This document shows, in pieces, positions 37,076-45,972 of a DNA stretch of 64,000 nucleotides. A program made the translations under genes and the position numbers. The notes beneath the pieces are model-generated. The model was not told where the DNA came from and made no database searches. It saw only the letters and a program-made list of their open reading frames with translations. The DNA lies in NCBI GenBank assembly GCA_963826055.1, contig CAWGVO010000017.1, positions 310,001 to 374,000 of the forward strand, in the 5' to 3' direction. The stretch is from JBBDMC01 sp963826055 (GTDB lineage Bacteria; Pseudomonadota; Alphaproteobacteria; Rhizobiales; Kaistiaceae). Numbering within the stretch: position 1 is the first letter of the stretch; each line of letters opens with the position of its first letter.

Positions 37076-37575
37076 CGTCACAGGAAGTGATGCGGTCGCG
37101 GTGGGATGCGGCAAACAAGCCCTACCTCGCGGCCGCGGTCATTTTTCTGATCGTGGCCTGTGTGGTGATGGCGATGTCCAGCCGGCTCGCCATCAACACC
37201 CGTTTGGGGCCCGGACCCGGCTTTCTGCCGATGGGCTCGGCGATATTGTTGGCCTTCGTTTCGCTTCTGATGATCTACGAAGCCGTATCGGGTGAACGTC
37301 CGCCGACCGCGACCCTGGCAGAGTCGCCAGCGTCGCGGGCAGCCCGGCTCCAGATGATTGGCGTCCTGGCTCTCCTGATCGTCGCCTCGTTGGCTATGGA
37401 ATGGCTTGGCTTCCGACTGACGATGCTGGGGTTCTACCTGCTGGCTATGCTCGGGCTCGGGGAGCGCAGTCCGATCATCATCGCCTTGGTTGCCGTCGTG
37501 GGCAGCTTCGGCGTCTATCATGTCATGGCGGTGTGGCTGCAGGTGCCGTTGCCCGTCGGTTTTCTCGGCATCTAG
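37072..37575 (+). CDS. tctB: Tripartite tricarboxylate transporter small subunit TctB
   Basis: 167-residue membrane protein with four hydrophobic helices (AAAVIFLIVACVVMAMSS, GSAILLAFVSLLMIY, MIGVLALLIVASLAMEWLG, ALVAVVGSFGVYHVMAVWL). The LGPGPGFLPM segment is typical of TctB. GTG start overlaps the tctC stop (GTGA). Partner of TctA in the membrane. Confidence 0.88.
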   Translation: MTSQEVMRSRWDAANKPYLAAAVIFLIVACVVMAMSSRLAINTRLGPGPGFLPMGSAILLAFVSLLMIYEAVSGERPPTATLAESPASRAARLQMIGVLALLIVASLAMEWLGFRLTMLGFYLLAMLGLGERSPIIIALVAVVGSFGVYHVMAVWLQVPLPVGFLGI

Positions 37576-37647
37576 ACAATGGCGCAACGCCCCGGTCGGG
37601 TATCCGCACTGTTCTGGCGCCGTCGGCGCTCGTCGCGGTAGGCTGCG

Positions 37648-39153
37648 GTGGAAGGTCTGCGGCTCCTCGGCGAAGGTTTTGTAAGCGCGCTTCAACTGCA
37701 CTACCTCATATACGCGACCGTCGGCTGTTTTGTTGGGACGCTGGTCGGTGTGCTTCCGGGTTTCGGGCCCTCGGCGGCGATCGCTGTGCTGATTCCGGTC
37801 ACGCTCAGGCTGGATCCCACCGGCAGCATCATCATGCTGGCGGCGATTTACTACGGCGCGATGTACGGTGGCACGATCACCTCCGTACTCCTGCGCATCC
37901 CTGGCGAGGCGGCATCTGTCGTAACCACCTTTGACGGATACGAAATGGCGCGGCGCGGCCGCGGCGGGGCGGCGCTGGCGATCTCGGCGATCGGGTCTTT
38001 CGTGGCCGGTGTGTCGACTACGTTCGTGATCGCATTTGTGGCGCCAACGGTGGCGGCGGTTGCGCTGAAGTTTGGACCACCGGAATTTTTCGGACTGACG
38101 GTGGTCGGCCTGTCGCTGGTGGTGGGACTATCGGGACGCTCACTCAAGCGCGCTGTTGCCTCGGCGCTGCTCGGTCTCCTGGTCTCCATGATCGGAATAG
38201 ACCCGATGGTGGGAGCGCCCCGGTTTACCTTCGGGTTGGTACCGCTCCTCGACGGCATAAGCATCGTGCCCGTGGCAATGGGCCTCTTCGGCATCAGCGA
38301 GATACTCTTGAATATCGAGAGCCCGGGCCGGCAGTTGATGGAAGCGCCGATGCGGTCGCTGCGCCCGTCCGCCAAGGATTTGCGCGTGTCGGCGTGGCCG
38401 ATCGCGCGCGGCACCGTTGTGGGATTCCTGCTCGGGCTCATTCCGGGCGTTTCCGCGATGGTGGCGACGATGTTCTCCTACACATTGGAAAAGAAAATAT
38501 CGAAGACACCGGAGGCTTTCGGTACCGGAATGATCGAAGGCGTGGCCGGTCCCGAGTCGGCCAACAACTCCTATGCTCAGGGAACCATGATCCCGCTGCT
38601 CACGTTGGGCATCCCGACCTCGCCGACTATGGCGGTCTTCATGGGCGCGCTGATCATCAATGGCATTGCGCCGGGGCCGTTGCTCTTCCAGCAGCAGCCG
38701 GTCGCGGTGTGGACGCTGATCGCCAGCCTCGTCATCGGCAACGGCATCCTGCTGATCCTGAACCTGCCGCTTATCCCGATCTGGGTGTCGATCTTAAGAA
38801 TCCGATATGCGGTCCTGACGGCGCTTATCCTCGGGTTTGCGGTGATAGGGGCCTATTCACTGAGAAACAGCACGTTCGATGTCGTCCTGATGGGGGCATT
38901 TGGGGTCGTCGGCTACCTTCTCCACAAAGTGGAAATTCCGCTCGCGCCAATGGTGCTGACGTTTGTCCTCGGTCCGTTGATGGAGCGTGCCCTGCGGCAA
39001 TCGCTATCCATGTCCGCCGGGTCCTTTGACATATTCGTCTATCGGCCGGCCGCACTGATCTTCCTGCTGGCTGCGGCGGCCATACTTGTCGTGTCGGCCT
39101 TCCAGTTCGCTGGCGCTCGCAGGGTGCGCAGTCAGTACGTCGATGATGCATAG
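37648..39153 (+). CDS. tctA: Tripartite tricarboxylate transporter large subunit TctA
   Basis: 501-residue membrane protein with about 11-12 helices. Conserved TctA motifs: GTLVGVLPGFGPSAAIAVLIP, IYYGAMYGGTITSVLLRIPG, FLLGLIPGVSAMVATM and NNSYAQGTMIPLLTLGIPTSPT. GTG start at 37648 after a 72-base gap from tctB; the ribosome-binding site is weak. Likely same operon as tctCB and the two enzymes downstream. Confidence 0.93.
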   Translation: MEGLRLLGEGFVSALQLHYLIYATVGCFVGTLVGVLPGFGPSAAIAVLIPVTLRLDPTGSIIMLAAIYYGAMYGGTITSVLLRIPGEAASVVTTFDGYEMARRGRGGAALAISAIGSFVAGVSTTFVIAFVAPTVAAVALKFGPPEFFGLTVVGLSLVVGLSGRSLKRAVASALLGLLVSMIGIDPMVGAPRFTFGLVPLLDGISIVPVAMGLFGISEILLNIESPGRQLMEAPMRSLRPSAKDLRVSAWPIARGTVVGFLLGLIPGVSAMVATMFSYTLEKKISKTPEAFGTGMIEGVAGPESANNSYAQGTMIPLLTLGIPTSPTMAVFMGALIINGIAPGPLLFQQQPVAVWTLIASLVIGNGILLILNLPLIPIWVSILRIRYAVLTALILGFAVIGAYSLRNSTFDVVLMGAFGVVGYLLHKVEIPLAPMVLTFVLGPLMERALRQSLSMSAGSFDIFVYRPAALIFLLAAAAILVVSAFQFAGARRVRSQYVDDA

Positions 39154-39218
39154 TCGCGGCCGACGCGCCGCATGCTGCTCGTGAAGTTTGGCGTGACAAC
39201 GTCCCCTGGAGCCTGACG

Positions 39219-40010
39219 ATGGATTTTGGACTTGGTGGGAAATGTGCATTGGTCGCTGGCTCGTCGGTTGGCATTGGCAAGGCGATTGCCGAGGGTTACG
39301 CGTACGAAGGCATGACAGTGTGCGTCAACGGCCGGCACGCGGACTCCGTCGAAGCCGCCCGTGCGGGAATCGAGAGCAAAACCGGGGCGACGGTGATCGG
39401 GGTGGTGGCCGACGTGTCGACGGCGCAGGGTGCCGCCGCCCTCATCGAGCAGGCCGCGGCCCGCATGGGTGGCATCGACGTATTGGTGACCAATGCCGGC
39501 GGGCCGGTTGCCGGCGGCTTCTTCGACCTGAGCGACGACGACTGGGAGAGCGCTTTTCAGACAAACCTGATGAGCACGGTTCGTATGATCCGCGCCGCGG
39601 TGCCGTACCTCCGAAAGAGCAGCCAGGGTCGGATCATCAATCTGCAATCGGTGGGCGCCAAGCAACCGGTGCCCTTCGTCACGCTCACCAATTGTATCCG
39701 GGCGGGGGTTTTTGGCCTCAACAAGGAGCTTGCCGACACGCTTGGCAAGGATGGCATCACCGTCAACACGATCCTGTCCGGTCCAGTGCCGACCGAGCGC
39801 CTCGACTACCTGTTGAGCTACAGAGCCGAGAAGCTCGGCATTCCGATTGAAGAGATCAAGAGACGTGCCCTGGAGGCGGTGCCGCTCGGGCGGTTCGGCA
39901 CCGCGGACGACATTGCGTCGATTTTCATGTTCCTTGCCTCGCGTCAGGCCGCCTGGATCAGCGGTACCGTCACCCAGATCGATGGAGGACGCACGCGTGC
40001 CGCCCTCTAG
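39219..40010 (+). CDS. SDR-family protein lacking the catalytic Tyr-Lys pair
   Basis: 263-residue short-chain dehydrogenase-like protein. The Rossmann start ALVAGSSVGIGKAIAEGYA, NAG in VTNAGGPV and the C-terminal LGRFGTADDIASIFMFLAS are normal. The active-site region after Ser (LQSVGAKQ) reads TLTNCIRAG, so the usual Tyr is Thr and the usual Lys is Arg. It resembles a known subgroup of ketoacyl-reductase-like SDRs with an incomplete catalytic tetrad. It follows tctA by 65 bases and overlaps the PrpD-like gene, so it probably acts on the imported compound or its product. Catalysis, if any, must differ from classical SDRs. Confidence 0.85.
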   Translation: MDFGLGGKCALVAGSSVGIGKAIAEGYAYEGMTVCVNGRHADSVEAARAGIESKTGATVIGVVADVSTAQGAAALIEQAAARMGGIDVLVTNAGGPVAGGFFDLSDDDWESAFQTNLMSTVRMIRAAVPYLRKSSQGRIINLQSVGAKQPVPFVTLTNCIRAGVFGLNKELADTLGKDGITVNTILSGPVPTERLDYLLSYRAEKLGIPIEEIKRRALEAVPLGRFGTADDIASIFMFLASRQAAWISGTVTQIDGGRTRAAL

Positions 40011-41373
40011 GCCGGCCGTCACGGACCTCAGCGCGCCTCTCGCCGAACACGTCGCCACTGGCAGCGAAGCGTCGATCCCGGCGTCAGCTTTGGCTGCCGA
40101 AAAGCTGTACCTGCTGGACTGGATCGCAGTCGTTGCCGTGGGCATCGGCGCTCCGGGTTGCGCCGAGGCGGCGCGCCTGGTGGAGAGGATGTATGGCGCT
40201 TGCGGCTCTTCGAACACTTTGTTTGGCATTCGAGCGCCGGCGCCAGAGATGGCGATGCTGAACACTTCTCACGCGCAGGCGTGGGAGCTCGACGACGTAT
40301 ACGACGAGGCGCTGGTGCGACCTCATTCGATGGTGGTCTCGGGAACGCTGGCGGTGGCGCAGATGCTGGGCGAGTTGCCGTCCGTCGAGTTGCTTGTCGC
40401 CAATGCGCTTGGAACCGATGTGCTTTGCCGGCTTGCCAGGGCGGCCACCAGCCCGTTGTCGTGGTCGCGCACAACGACTCTTGGCAATATCGCGGTCGCG
40501 GCCGCCTGCGCAAAACTGCTGGGTCTGGACGCGGTCGGCATCAGGAACGCGATGGGCGTGGCGTACTGCCAGTCGGCGGGGACGCTGCAGCCGGGATTGG
40601 AGGGCACCAGCGCCAAGCGGCTGCAGGCGGGGTTTGCCACGCGGGCAGGGGTTCTCTCGGCGCTCCTGGCAGCTGAACGCGTCGATGGCCCGCAACAATC
40701 GCTTGAAGGGAAGCTGGGTTACTACCGGCAATACGAGCGCGGCCAGTACGATCGTGAGGCGGTCCTCGACGGATTGGGTGATCGTTTCCTTTCTTGCGCG
40801 GCGAGTATCCGCACCTACCCGGGCGCGCGAGAGTCGCACGCCGCTTACGAGGCTGCCCGCCGTCTGATCGAGACCGAAGGCCCGCTGTCGAATATCCGCC
40901 GCGTGGACATATTTCTCACGCAGGATGCCGCTAACGTCGTGGCAAACCCGATCGGTGAGGGGAGCGTCACCGCCGCGGCGGCCCTCGCGTCGGCGGCTTT
41001 CGGCACGGCGTGCATGCTGACTCGGGGTCAGCTCGACATTTCCCTGTACGGGGATGCGGCGCGGAGCGATCCCGAAATCCTGCGTGTTGCCCGATCGGTC
41101 ACTTACTCGAGCGTTGCGGACGCAAAGGCCGGCGCAATCACTCCGGCGCGGGTCGTGATCGAATTGAGCGACGGCCGGGAATTGAAAGCCGAAGTCACCG
41201 ATCTTCCGGCGGGTGTTGACGAAAGGGCAACCGACGCCGTGGTGGCAAAGTTCAGACAGTACTTCGGGCAATACGCCGCCGAAGATGGCGCGGACCGTGC
41301 TCAGAGGTTGCTCGACACCGTCCTCACCCTCGAGCGGCGCCGGATGGATGATCTGTTTTCGTTGTTGCAGTGA
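39997..41373 (+). CDS. MmgE/PrpD family protein
   Basis: About 458 residues. The family includes 2-methylcitrate dehydratase, cis-aconitate decarboxylase and related enzymes that act on branched tricarboxylic acids. Recognisable parts: NTSHAQAWELDDVYDEALVR with the HxxxxELDD-type acid cluster, SRTTTLGNIAVAAACAKLLG and AGFATRAGVLSALLA. I chose GTG 39997, preceded by GGAGG, rather than the ATG at 39982 that overlaps that site. Overlaps the SDR gene by 14 bases. Convergent with the racemase gene. Confidence 0.82.
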   Translation: MPPSRPAVTDLSAPLAEHVATGSEASIPASALAAEKLYLLDWIAVVAVGIGAPGCAEAARLVERMYGACGSSNTLFGIRAPAPEMAMLNTSHAQAWELDDVYDEALVRPHSMVVSGTLAVAQMLGELPSVELLVANALGTDVLCRLARAATSPLSWSRTTTLGNIAVAAACAKLLGLDAVGIRNAMGVAYCQSAGTLQPGLEGTSAKRLQAGFATRAGVLSALLAAERVDGPQQSLEGKLGYYRQYERGQYDREAVLDGLGDRFLSCAASIRTYPGARESHAAYEAARRLIETEGPLSNIRRVDIFLTQDAANVVANPIGEGSVTAAAALASAAFGTACMLTRGQLDISLYGDAARSDPEILRVARSVTYSSVADAKAGAITPARVVIELSDGRELKAEVTDLPAGVDERATDAVVAKFRQYFGQYAAEDGADRAQRLLDTVLTLERRRMDDLFSLLQ

Positions 41374-41385
41374 TCGTCCACGATG

Positions 41386-42192
41386 TTATTGGCGGTTGCC
41401 GCCCTGGGCGATGGCTGCCTTCAGGTCCGTATCGGCCATATTCCAGCTGTAGCTGGCGCGGTTCACTGTGAGGCCGGATTGGCGTCGCAGGATGACCATC
41501 GTTTCGCCGAGCAGGACAAGACACCCCAGGCCATCGATGATCGGCACGTCGTCGACCCGGTGAAGGCCGCTTGCCCACAGCGCCTCGGCGAGGATCATTT
41601 GGCCCGGCACGATCACGTCGGCCCCGCGCGCGATCAGGCGCCGGCAGGCGCCGACAACGGCATCGATGTGCGCGCGGGTGGCAAACAGGCCGACGACATC
41701 CTCGTAGGAAAGCCCAACATCCTCGTGGCCTATGCACGGACGGGCCGAGTATGCCGCGACACGCTCGACGAAGCGCGGCAGCAGGATCTCGTTGAAGCCA
41801 ATGACGCCAAGGCGATCGCCCAGCGACGGACCGATTGCGGCTGCTGCCTGGGCATACGCGACGATGGGAATGTCGGTCAGTGTGCGCGCCACCTCAAGGC
41901 CAGGGGCTTGCAGGGGGCTGATCAAGAAGCCGTCATATCCCTTCGCCGTGGCGCGCAATACCCGCTCCGCCATAAACCGCTCCTGGATCGTCTCGGAGGC
42001 GCGATTGCGGGTGAACGCGGCGATGGACATGTTCGGGGGGAGCGCTTCGGCCGGCATGCCGTGCAGGTCGACGGTGGTCCCGGGCCGTTTGACGGCGTCA
42101 AGGTGGGCTGCCAGTGAGGTGTAGTAGGGACCGGTGTTGGCGGCTTGTGGCACCAGCGCCTGGAACCATAGTTTGATGCCGGTTTCGGCCAC
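41386..42192 (-). CDS. Asp/Glu/hydantoin racemase-fold protein without the catalytic cysteines
   Basis: 268-residue protein of the Asp/Glu racemase superfamily (racemases, maleate isomerase, arylmalonate decarboxylase). Two catalytic Cys are expected, in an acF.DPGL-type and a GC-type motif. Here the first reads LISPLQAPGLEVAR and the second VIVPGQMILAE, so both Cys are gone. Other family parts are present: IPIVAYAQAAAAIG, LGDRLGVIGFNE and VPIIDGLGCLVLL. Last gene of the lysR-driven operon, 26 bases after fumarase beta, convergent with the PrpD-like gene. Function unknown; probably not a racemase. Confidence 0.8.
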   Translation of the reverse strand: MAETGIKLWFQALVPQAANTGPYYTSLAAHLDAVKRPGTTVDLHGMPAEALPPNMSIAAFTRNRASETIQERFMAERVLRATAKGYDGFLISPLQAPGLEVARTLTDIPIVAYAQAAAAIGPSLGDRLGVIGFNEILLPRFVERVAAYSARPCIGHEDVGLSYEDVVGLFATRAHIDAVVGACRRLIARGADVIVPGQMILAEALWASGLHRVDDVPIIDGLGCLVLLGETMVILRRQSGLTVNRASYSWNMADTDLKAAIAQGGNRQ

Positions 42193-42218
42193 TGTCTGTC
42201 TGCGTCCCGCCTTTGTGG

Positions 42219-42893
42219 CTAGATCAATTCCTTGGTCTTGTCGTCGGTCTCCCCGTAGCGGTGGAGCGTCGCCGGCTTGGTCCCCGCGTACAGCTTCTCG
42301 ATGCGCGGTGCGATCTTGGCGTTCTCGCGTTCGAACAGGCTATTGCCGTCGAGGTCACTCTCCACGATGAATGGCCCGAAACCTTCCACGTCAAGCACCC
42401 ACACACCCTGGGCGATGCCAAGCTCCTTCAGCCAGAAGGCGTCGATCACGCGCTTGGTACCGCGGGCGAGCAGCGCGCCGGTGCCATAGCCGACCGTCGT
42501 CAGGTAGATCGCGTTGTTGGGCACGAAGAACCGACGATAATCCTCGCTTGTCATGCCGCTCTTGCCGATGATGACGTTGCATCCAGACAGCTTGAACCAA
42601 CGATCGAGCCAGGGGGCGAAGCGGAAAGAGGCGGTGGCGGTGACGGCGCCGACCGTGTAGGTGCCGTCGGGGTTGACGCGGGCCGCCGGCGAGCAGTGAA
42701 AGTTGACGGCGCCGAGCACTTCCCTGGGTGCGGGCATGCCGGCGCCCTCCTCAACGGCTCGCTTGTAGACCCCCTCGCGCGCGGTGAACACGCGGCCAGT
42801 GAGATAGACGACCGTGCCGAGCTCCAGCTTGCGCAGGTCGTCAGTACTGGCAGGCAGATCGAGGTGAACCGTTTTCAAGGCGGGTTTGGCCAT
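42219..42893 (-). CDS. Class I fumarase / L(+)-tartrate dehydratase beta subunit
   Basis: 224-residue C-terminal-domain subunit of a two-subunit iron-sulfur hydro-lyase. Swivelling-domain motifs: LELGTVVYLTGRVFTARE, NFHCSPAARV and IIGKSGMTSEDY, where KSGM binds the substrate carboxylate; YGTGALLAR follows. ATG 42893 is chosen; the frame is open for 11 more codons. It pairs with the alpha subunit 4 bases upstream. Fumarase, tartrate dehydratase and mesaconase share this architecture, so the substrate is not fixed by sequence alone. Confidence 0.88.
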   Translation of the reverse strand: MAKPALKTVHLDLPASTDDLRKLELGTVVYLTGRVFTAREGVYKRAVEEGAGMPAPREVLGAVNFHCSPAARVNPDGTYTVGAVTATASFRFAPWLDRWFKLSGCNVIIGKSGMTSEDYRRFFVPNNAIYLTTVGYGTGALLARGTKRVIDAFWLKELGIAQGVWVLDVEGFGPFIVESDLDGNSLFERENAKIAPRIEKLYAGTKPATLHRYGETDDKTKELI

Positions 42894-42897
42894 TGTG

Positions 42898-43869
42898 CTA
42901 CTCCGCTGCCTCGGCCGCGTACGCACCCCACTCGACGGTTTCGCGGCGCATATAGTCGGTGAACCATGCCGGGTCGGTGCGGAAAGTGGCGGTGCCGTCG
43001 GCGGCGAGGCGAGCCGACGCCCGACGGGAGGAGAGGCAGAACATGTGCATGCTCATGGGCATGCCGCCAGTGTGGCAGTAGCCGACTTCGATGTGGCAGT
43101 CGATGACCATCGAGGAGCCCATGAAGCCCATGGCACCCATACCGATGCCATTGCCCATGTCCATGAGCTCCTGTTCCAGCTCGGCGATCTTCGGATCGGG
43201 ATTGCGCGAGCCAACGACGCGCAGGCAGGCGGCCTGCTTGCCAAGCACCATGCAAATGTCCTTCGATCCACCTAGACCGATGCCGACAATCGCCGGCTGA
43301 CAGGCGAGGCCGCGCTTGCCAAAAGAAATCAGGGTGTCGAGAAAGAAGCGCTTGATGCCCTGAATGCCGTCGCCGGGAAACAGCATGCGATAGTCGGTGC
43401 CGAACAGGCCGCCCTTGTGCACGGTGGTGAGTTCGATCCAGTCGGCGTCGGGATGAAAGGCGTATTCGATTTCGGGCGCGCCGATACCGCAGTTGTTGTT
43501 GTGGTCGGTGCGCCACAGCGGGTGGACGCGGTTTGGGCGCAGCGGCACCTCGTCGGTTGCCTTGGCGGTGGCGCGACGGAGCGCCGCTTCCAGCGCTACG
43601 GGGCCGCCCTCGACGCGCGCCTCGTTGCCGATCTTGACATACCATCGCGGCACGCCGGTATCGCCGCACATCGCGCGCCGGTCCTCCTTGGCGGCCTCAT
43701 AGTTCTCCAGCATTGCCTGGAGAACAAAGGAGGACAGGTCGCCCTTCTCGGTGTCGGCGCAGCGGCGCAGGCCGTCGAGGTAGTCGTCCGGTATCTCGAT
43801 TGCCGCCTTGGCCATGAGATCCTCGGCGGTCCGCTGAATCGAAGAGATAGGGATCATCGGCGCCTCCAT
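42898..43869 (-). CDS. Class I fumarase / L(+)-tartrate dehydratase alpha subunit
   Basis: 323-residue catalytic subunit that holds a [4Fe-4S] cluster. The three cluster cysteines are likely in MCGDTGVPRWYV, NNNCGIGAPE or KQAACLRVVG, and DCHIEVGYCHTGGMP. Segments LRPNRVHPLWRTDHNNN and GIGLGGSKDICM match the family. It sits directly after the flavoprotein gene (1-base gap), so the substrate is probably fumarate or a methylated analogue such as mesaconate, which is inference from context. Confidence 0.88.
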   Translation of the reverse strand: MEAPMIPISSIQRTAEDLMAKAAIEIPDDYLDGLRRCADTEKGDLSSFVLQAMLENYEAAKEDRRAMCGDTGVPRWYVKIGNEARVEGGPVALEAALRRATAKATDEVPLRPNRVHPLWRTDHNNNCGIGAPEIEYAFHPDADWIELTTVHKGGLFGTDYRMLFPGDGIQGIKRFFLDTLISFGKRGLACQPAIVGIGLGGSKDICMVLGKQAACLRVVGSRNPDPKIAELEQELMDMGNGIGMGAMGFMGSSMVIDCHIEVGYCHTGGMPMSMHMFCLSSRRASARLAADGTATFRTDPAWFTDYMRRETVEWGAYAAEAAE

Positions 43870-43870
43870 G

Positions 43871-45604
43871 TCACTCGGCCGCGACCTGTTCCTTGAGCAA
43901 TGTCTCGCCTGGACTGACGTGTGTGAAGAGGACCGGCTCGTCGCTGATTTCGATCGCGCCGTCCTTCCGCCGCGCTACCGTGAATCGCGAGACATGAAGG
44001 TCGCCCGATTCGGGAAAATCGGAACGGAAATGAGCGCCGCGCGAATTCTCCCGGCGGATCGCGGCAAGTGCGATCACGCGACTGGTCTCGCACAACGAAC
44101 GCAGGTTGAGCCAATCGTGCCAAGTCAGGTTGAAGGCGCGGCTGTCGTCGGGAATGCCGGTTGCCAGCAGTTCGGACTCGATCTCGTCGAGGGCGGCGAT
44201 GGCGCGGTCGAGCCGCCCCCTGTCGCGAATGACGCCGACGTCGTCCCACATCACATCGTACAATCGTTCGCGCAAGCGGTTCAGGTCTCCCGGTTTCTGC
44301 GTGAAAGGATGCATTGCGCGCACCTGCTCGGAGGCGAGTATGTCCTCGTCGGGAGGGCGTCGTTCCTGATGCGTCACCCAGGATGCCATGACGTCGCCAG
44401 CGATGGCGCCGAACACGGTCGAATTGGCGACGCCGTTGCCTCCCAGCCTGTTGGCGCCGTGCATTCCGCTGGCGTCCTCTCCGGCGACGAAAAGACCGGG
44501 AATCTCGGTCGAGGTGTCTGGCTCGCAAACCACACCACCCATGAAGTAGTGCGCCGTCGGCACGACCTCAACCAGGCCCCCCGCCAGATCGAAGCCGCAG
44601 TCGCGACAGCGATCGACCATTCCCTTGAACTGCCGGGCAACTTTGTCCGCGCCAAGGTGGCCCATGGAGATGTATACGCCGCCGTTCGGCGTTGTTCGCC
44701 CCGCTTTCATCTCGGAGTAGATGGATCGGCTGACAACGTCGCGAGTGGCGCGTTCGAGTGCGGAGTCATAGTCGGCCATGAAGCGCCGGTTGTCACCGTT
44801 GAGCAGATGGCCGCCGATACCGCGCAGCCCCTCCTCGAGGACGGTTCCGGTCATCCGGGTGTCGTGACCAGCCAAGAGGCCGGTCGGGTGAAACTGAACC
44901 ATTTCCATGTCGCGCAATGGCAAACCTGCCCTCAGCGCCATGGCAAGCCCGTCCATGCTCTTGTCGCCCGACGGCGTGTGGTAGCGGTACATCGTCGGCC
45001 CGCCGCCGGTTGCCAGGAGGACCGCGCGAGCCTCCACGAAACGCATCTCGCCGGTTCTGATGTCGGCCATCAGGACGCCGGAAATGGAGCTGCCGTCTTT
45101 TGCAGGGATGAGAGAGAGAGCCCGGTGCTCCTCCATTCGGCGCACGCCAGGGCGCGCCCACACCTGCTCCATCAGCCGATTGATGATCTCGATACCGGTG
45201 AGGTCTCCCTTGTGAACCGTGCGGTCGAAAGTCTGGCCGGCGAATGCCTTGCCGTGCAGGCTGCCGTCGGGGTTGCGATCGAAGAAGCAGCCGATCTCGT
45301 TCTCCAGTTCGCGAACGCGCTCGATCGCGGTCGTTACCAGCGTCCAGGCGAGTTCCTGGTGAGGGAGCCATTTGCCGCCCTCGATGGTGTCCATGAAGTG
45401 GCGCTCCACGGAGTCGCCTCTGTGGATGGCGGCGTTGTAGCCGCCCTGGACCATCCGCGTGCAGCCGCATTTGCCGAGCAGGCCCTTCGTCGCCACGATG
45501 ACGTCGAGTGCGGGGTCTGCTTTGTGAGCGTGCAGGGCGGCAAACAGCCCGGCGCCTCCGGAGCCAAGGATCAGAATGTCGGTTGTCAGACGTTCGAGTG
45601 CCAC
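43871..45604 (-). CDS. Succinate dehydrogenase/fumarate reductase-type flavoprotein, Cys at the FAD-His position
   Basis: 577-residue FAD subunit. Dinucleotide motif LILGSGGAGLFAALHA is near residue 12. In succinate dehydrogenases a His five residues before QGG carries covalent FAD; here CGCTRMVQGG has Cys48 at that position, so FAD is probably non-covalent. Catalytic landmarks are intact: QFHPTG (His239), EEGLRGIGG, Arg288 in TRDVVSRS, HYFMGGV and MHGANRLGGNG. GTG 45604 is chosen from the family N-terminus. It follows the membrane anchor genes in a lysR-linked operon. L-aspartate oxidase is excluded by the Fe-S and anchor partners. Confidence 0.88.
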   Translation of the reverse strand: MALERLTTDILILGSGGAGLFAALHAHKADPALDVIVATKGLLGKCGCTRMVQGGYNAAIHRGDSVERHFMDTIEGGKWLPHQELAWTLVTTAIERVRELENEIGCFFDRNPDGSLHGKAFAGQTFDRTVHKGDLTGIEIINRLMEQVWARPGVRRMEEHRALSLIPAKDGSSISGVLMADIRTGEMRFVEARAVLLATGGGPTMYRYHTPSGDKSMDGLAMALRAGLPLRDMEMVQFHPTGLLAGHDTRMTGTVLEEGLRGIGGHLLNGDNRRFMADYDSALERATRDVVSRSIYSEMKAGRTTPNGGVYISMGHLGADKVARQFKGMVDRCRDCGFDLAGGLVEVVPTAHYFMGGVVCEPDTSTEIPGLFVAGEDASGMHGANRLGGNGVANSTVFGAIAGDVMASWVTHQERRPPDEDILASEQVRAMHPFTQKPGDLNRLRERLYDVMWDDVGVIRDRGRLDRAIAALDEIESELLATGIPDDSRAFNLTWHDWLNLRSLCETSRVIALAAIRRENSRGAHFRSDFPESGDLHVSRFTVARRKDGAIEISDEPVLFTHVSPGETLLKEQVAAE

Positions 45605-45612
45605 GGCTTTTC

Positions 45613-45972
45613 TCAGAACACCCTGACAAGAAATACGAACGCGACCAGGGCCGCTGCGGCGGCCGCTGCGGTCGCCAGTTGCCGCTGACGACCCGACCAC
45701 GAGAGATTTTCGACAATAAGCAGCCGCAGCCCGCCAAGCAGGTGGACGACGACCAGGAATATCAAGCCGCTTTCAGCCAGCTTGACGATCGGCTGTTCGG
45801 TCCACCTCAGGAACCGATCGAGGCTCGCATCACCGTTGATCGCCAGGCCGAGCGCGAGAAAATGCAACGGAAGGAAAACGGCAAGGCCGATACCCGATAG
45901 ACGGTGAACAAGCGCCGCCAGCCAAAGTACGTGTCGGCGGTGGTTAAGGGCGTGAGCGGCGCGTGCGGTCAT
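45613..45972 (-). CDS. Succinate dehydrogenase cytochrome b subunit (SdhC-like)
   Basis: 119-residue membrane anchor with three helices. The SdhC features are clear: VHRLSGIGLAVFLPLHFLALG, with the HRxSG quinone-site motif, and VVVHLLGGLRLL with a probable haem-ligand His. ATG 45972 overlaps the stop of the second anchor gene (ATGA). Anchors the flavoprotein and iron-sulfur subunits to the cytoplasmic membrane and exchanges electrons with quinone. Confidence 0.85.
   Translation of the reverse strand: MTARAAHALNHRRHVLWLAALVHRLSGIGLAVFLPLHFLALGLAINGDASLDRFLRWTEQPIVKLAESGLIFLVVVHLLGGLRLLIVENLSWSGRQRQLATAAAAAAALVAFVFLVRVF

Noticed and set aside
43868..45688. Plus-strand open frame of 606 codons opposite the flavoprotein
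   Set aside because: The minus strand encodes a clear FAD subunit; the plus frame is a codon-bias shadow.
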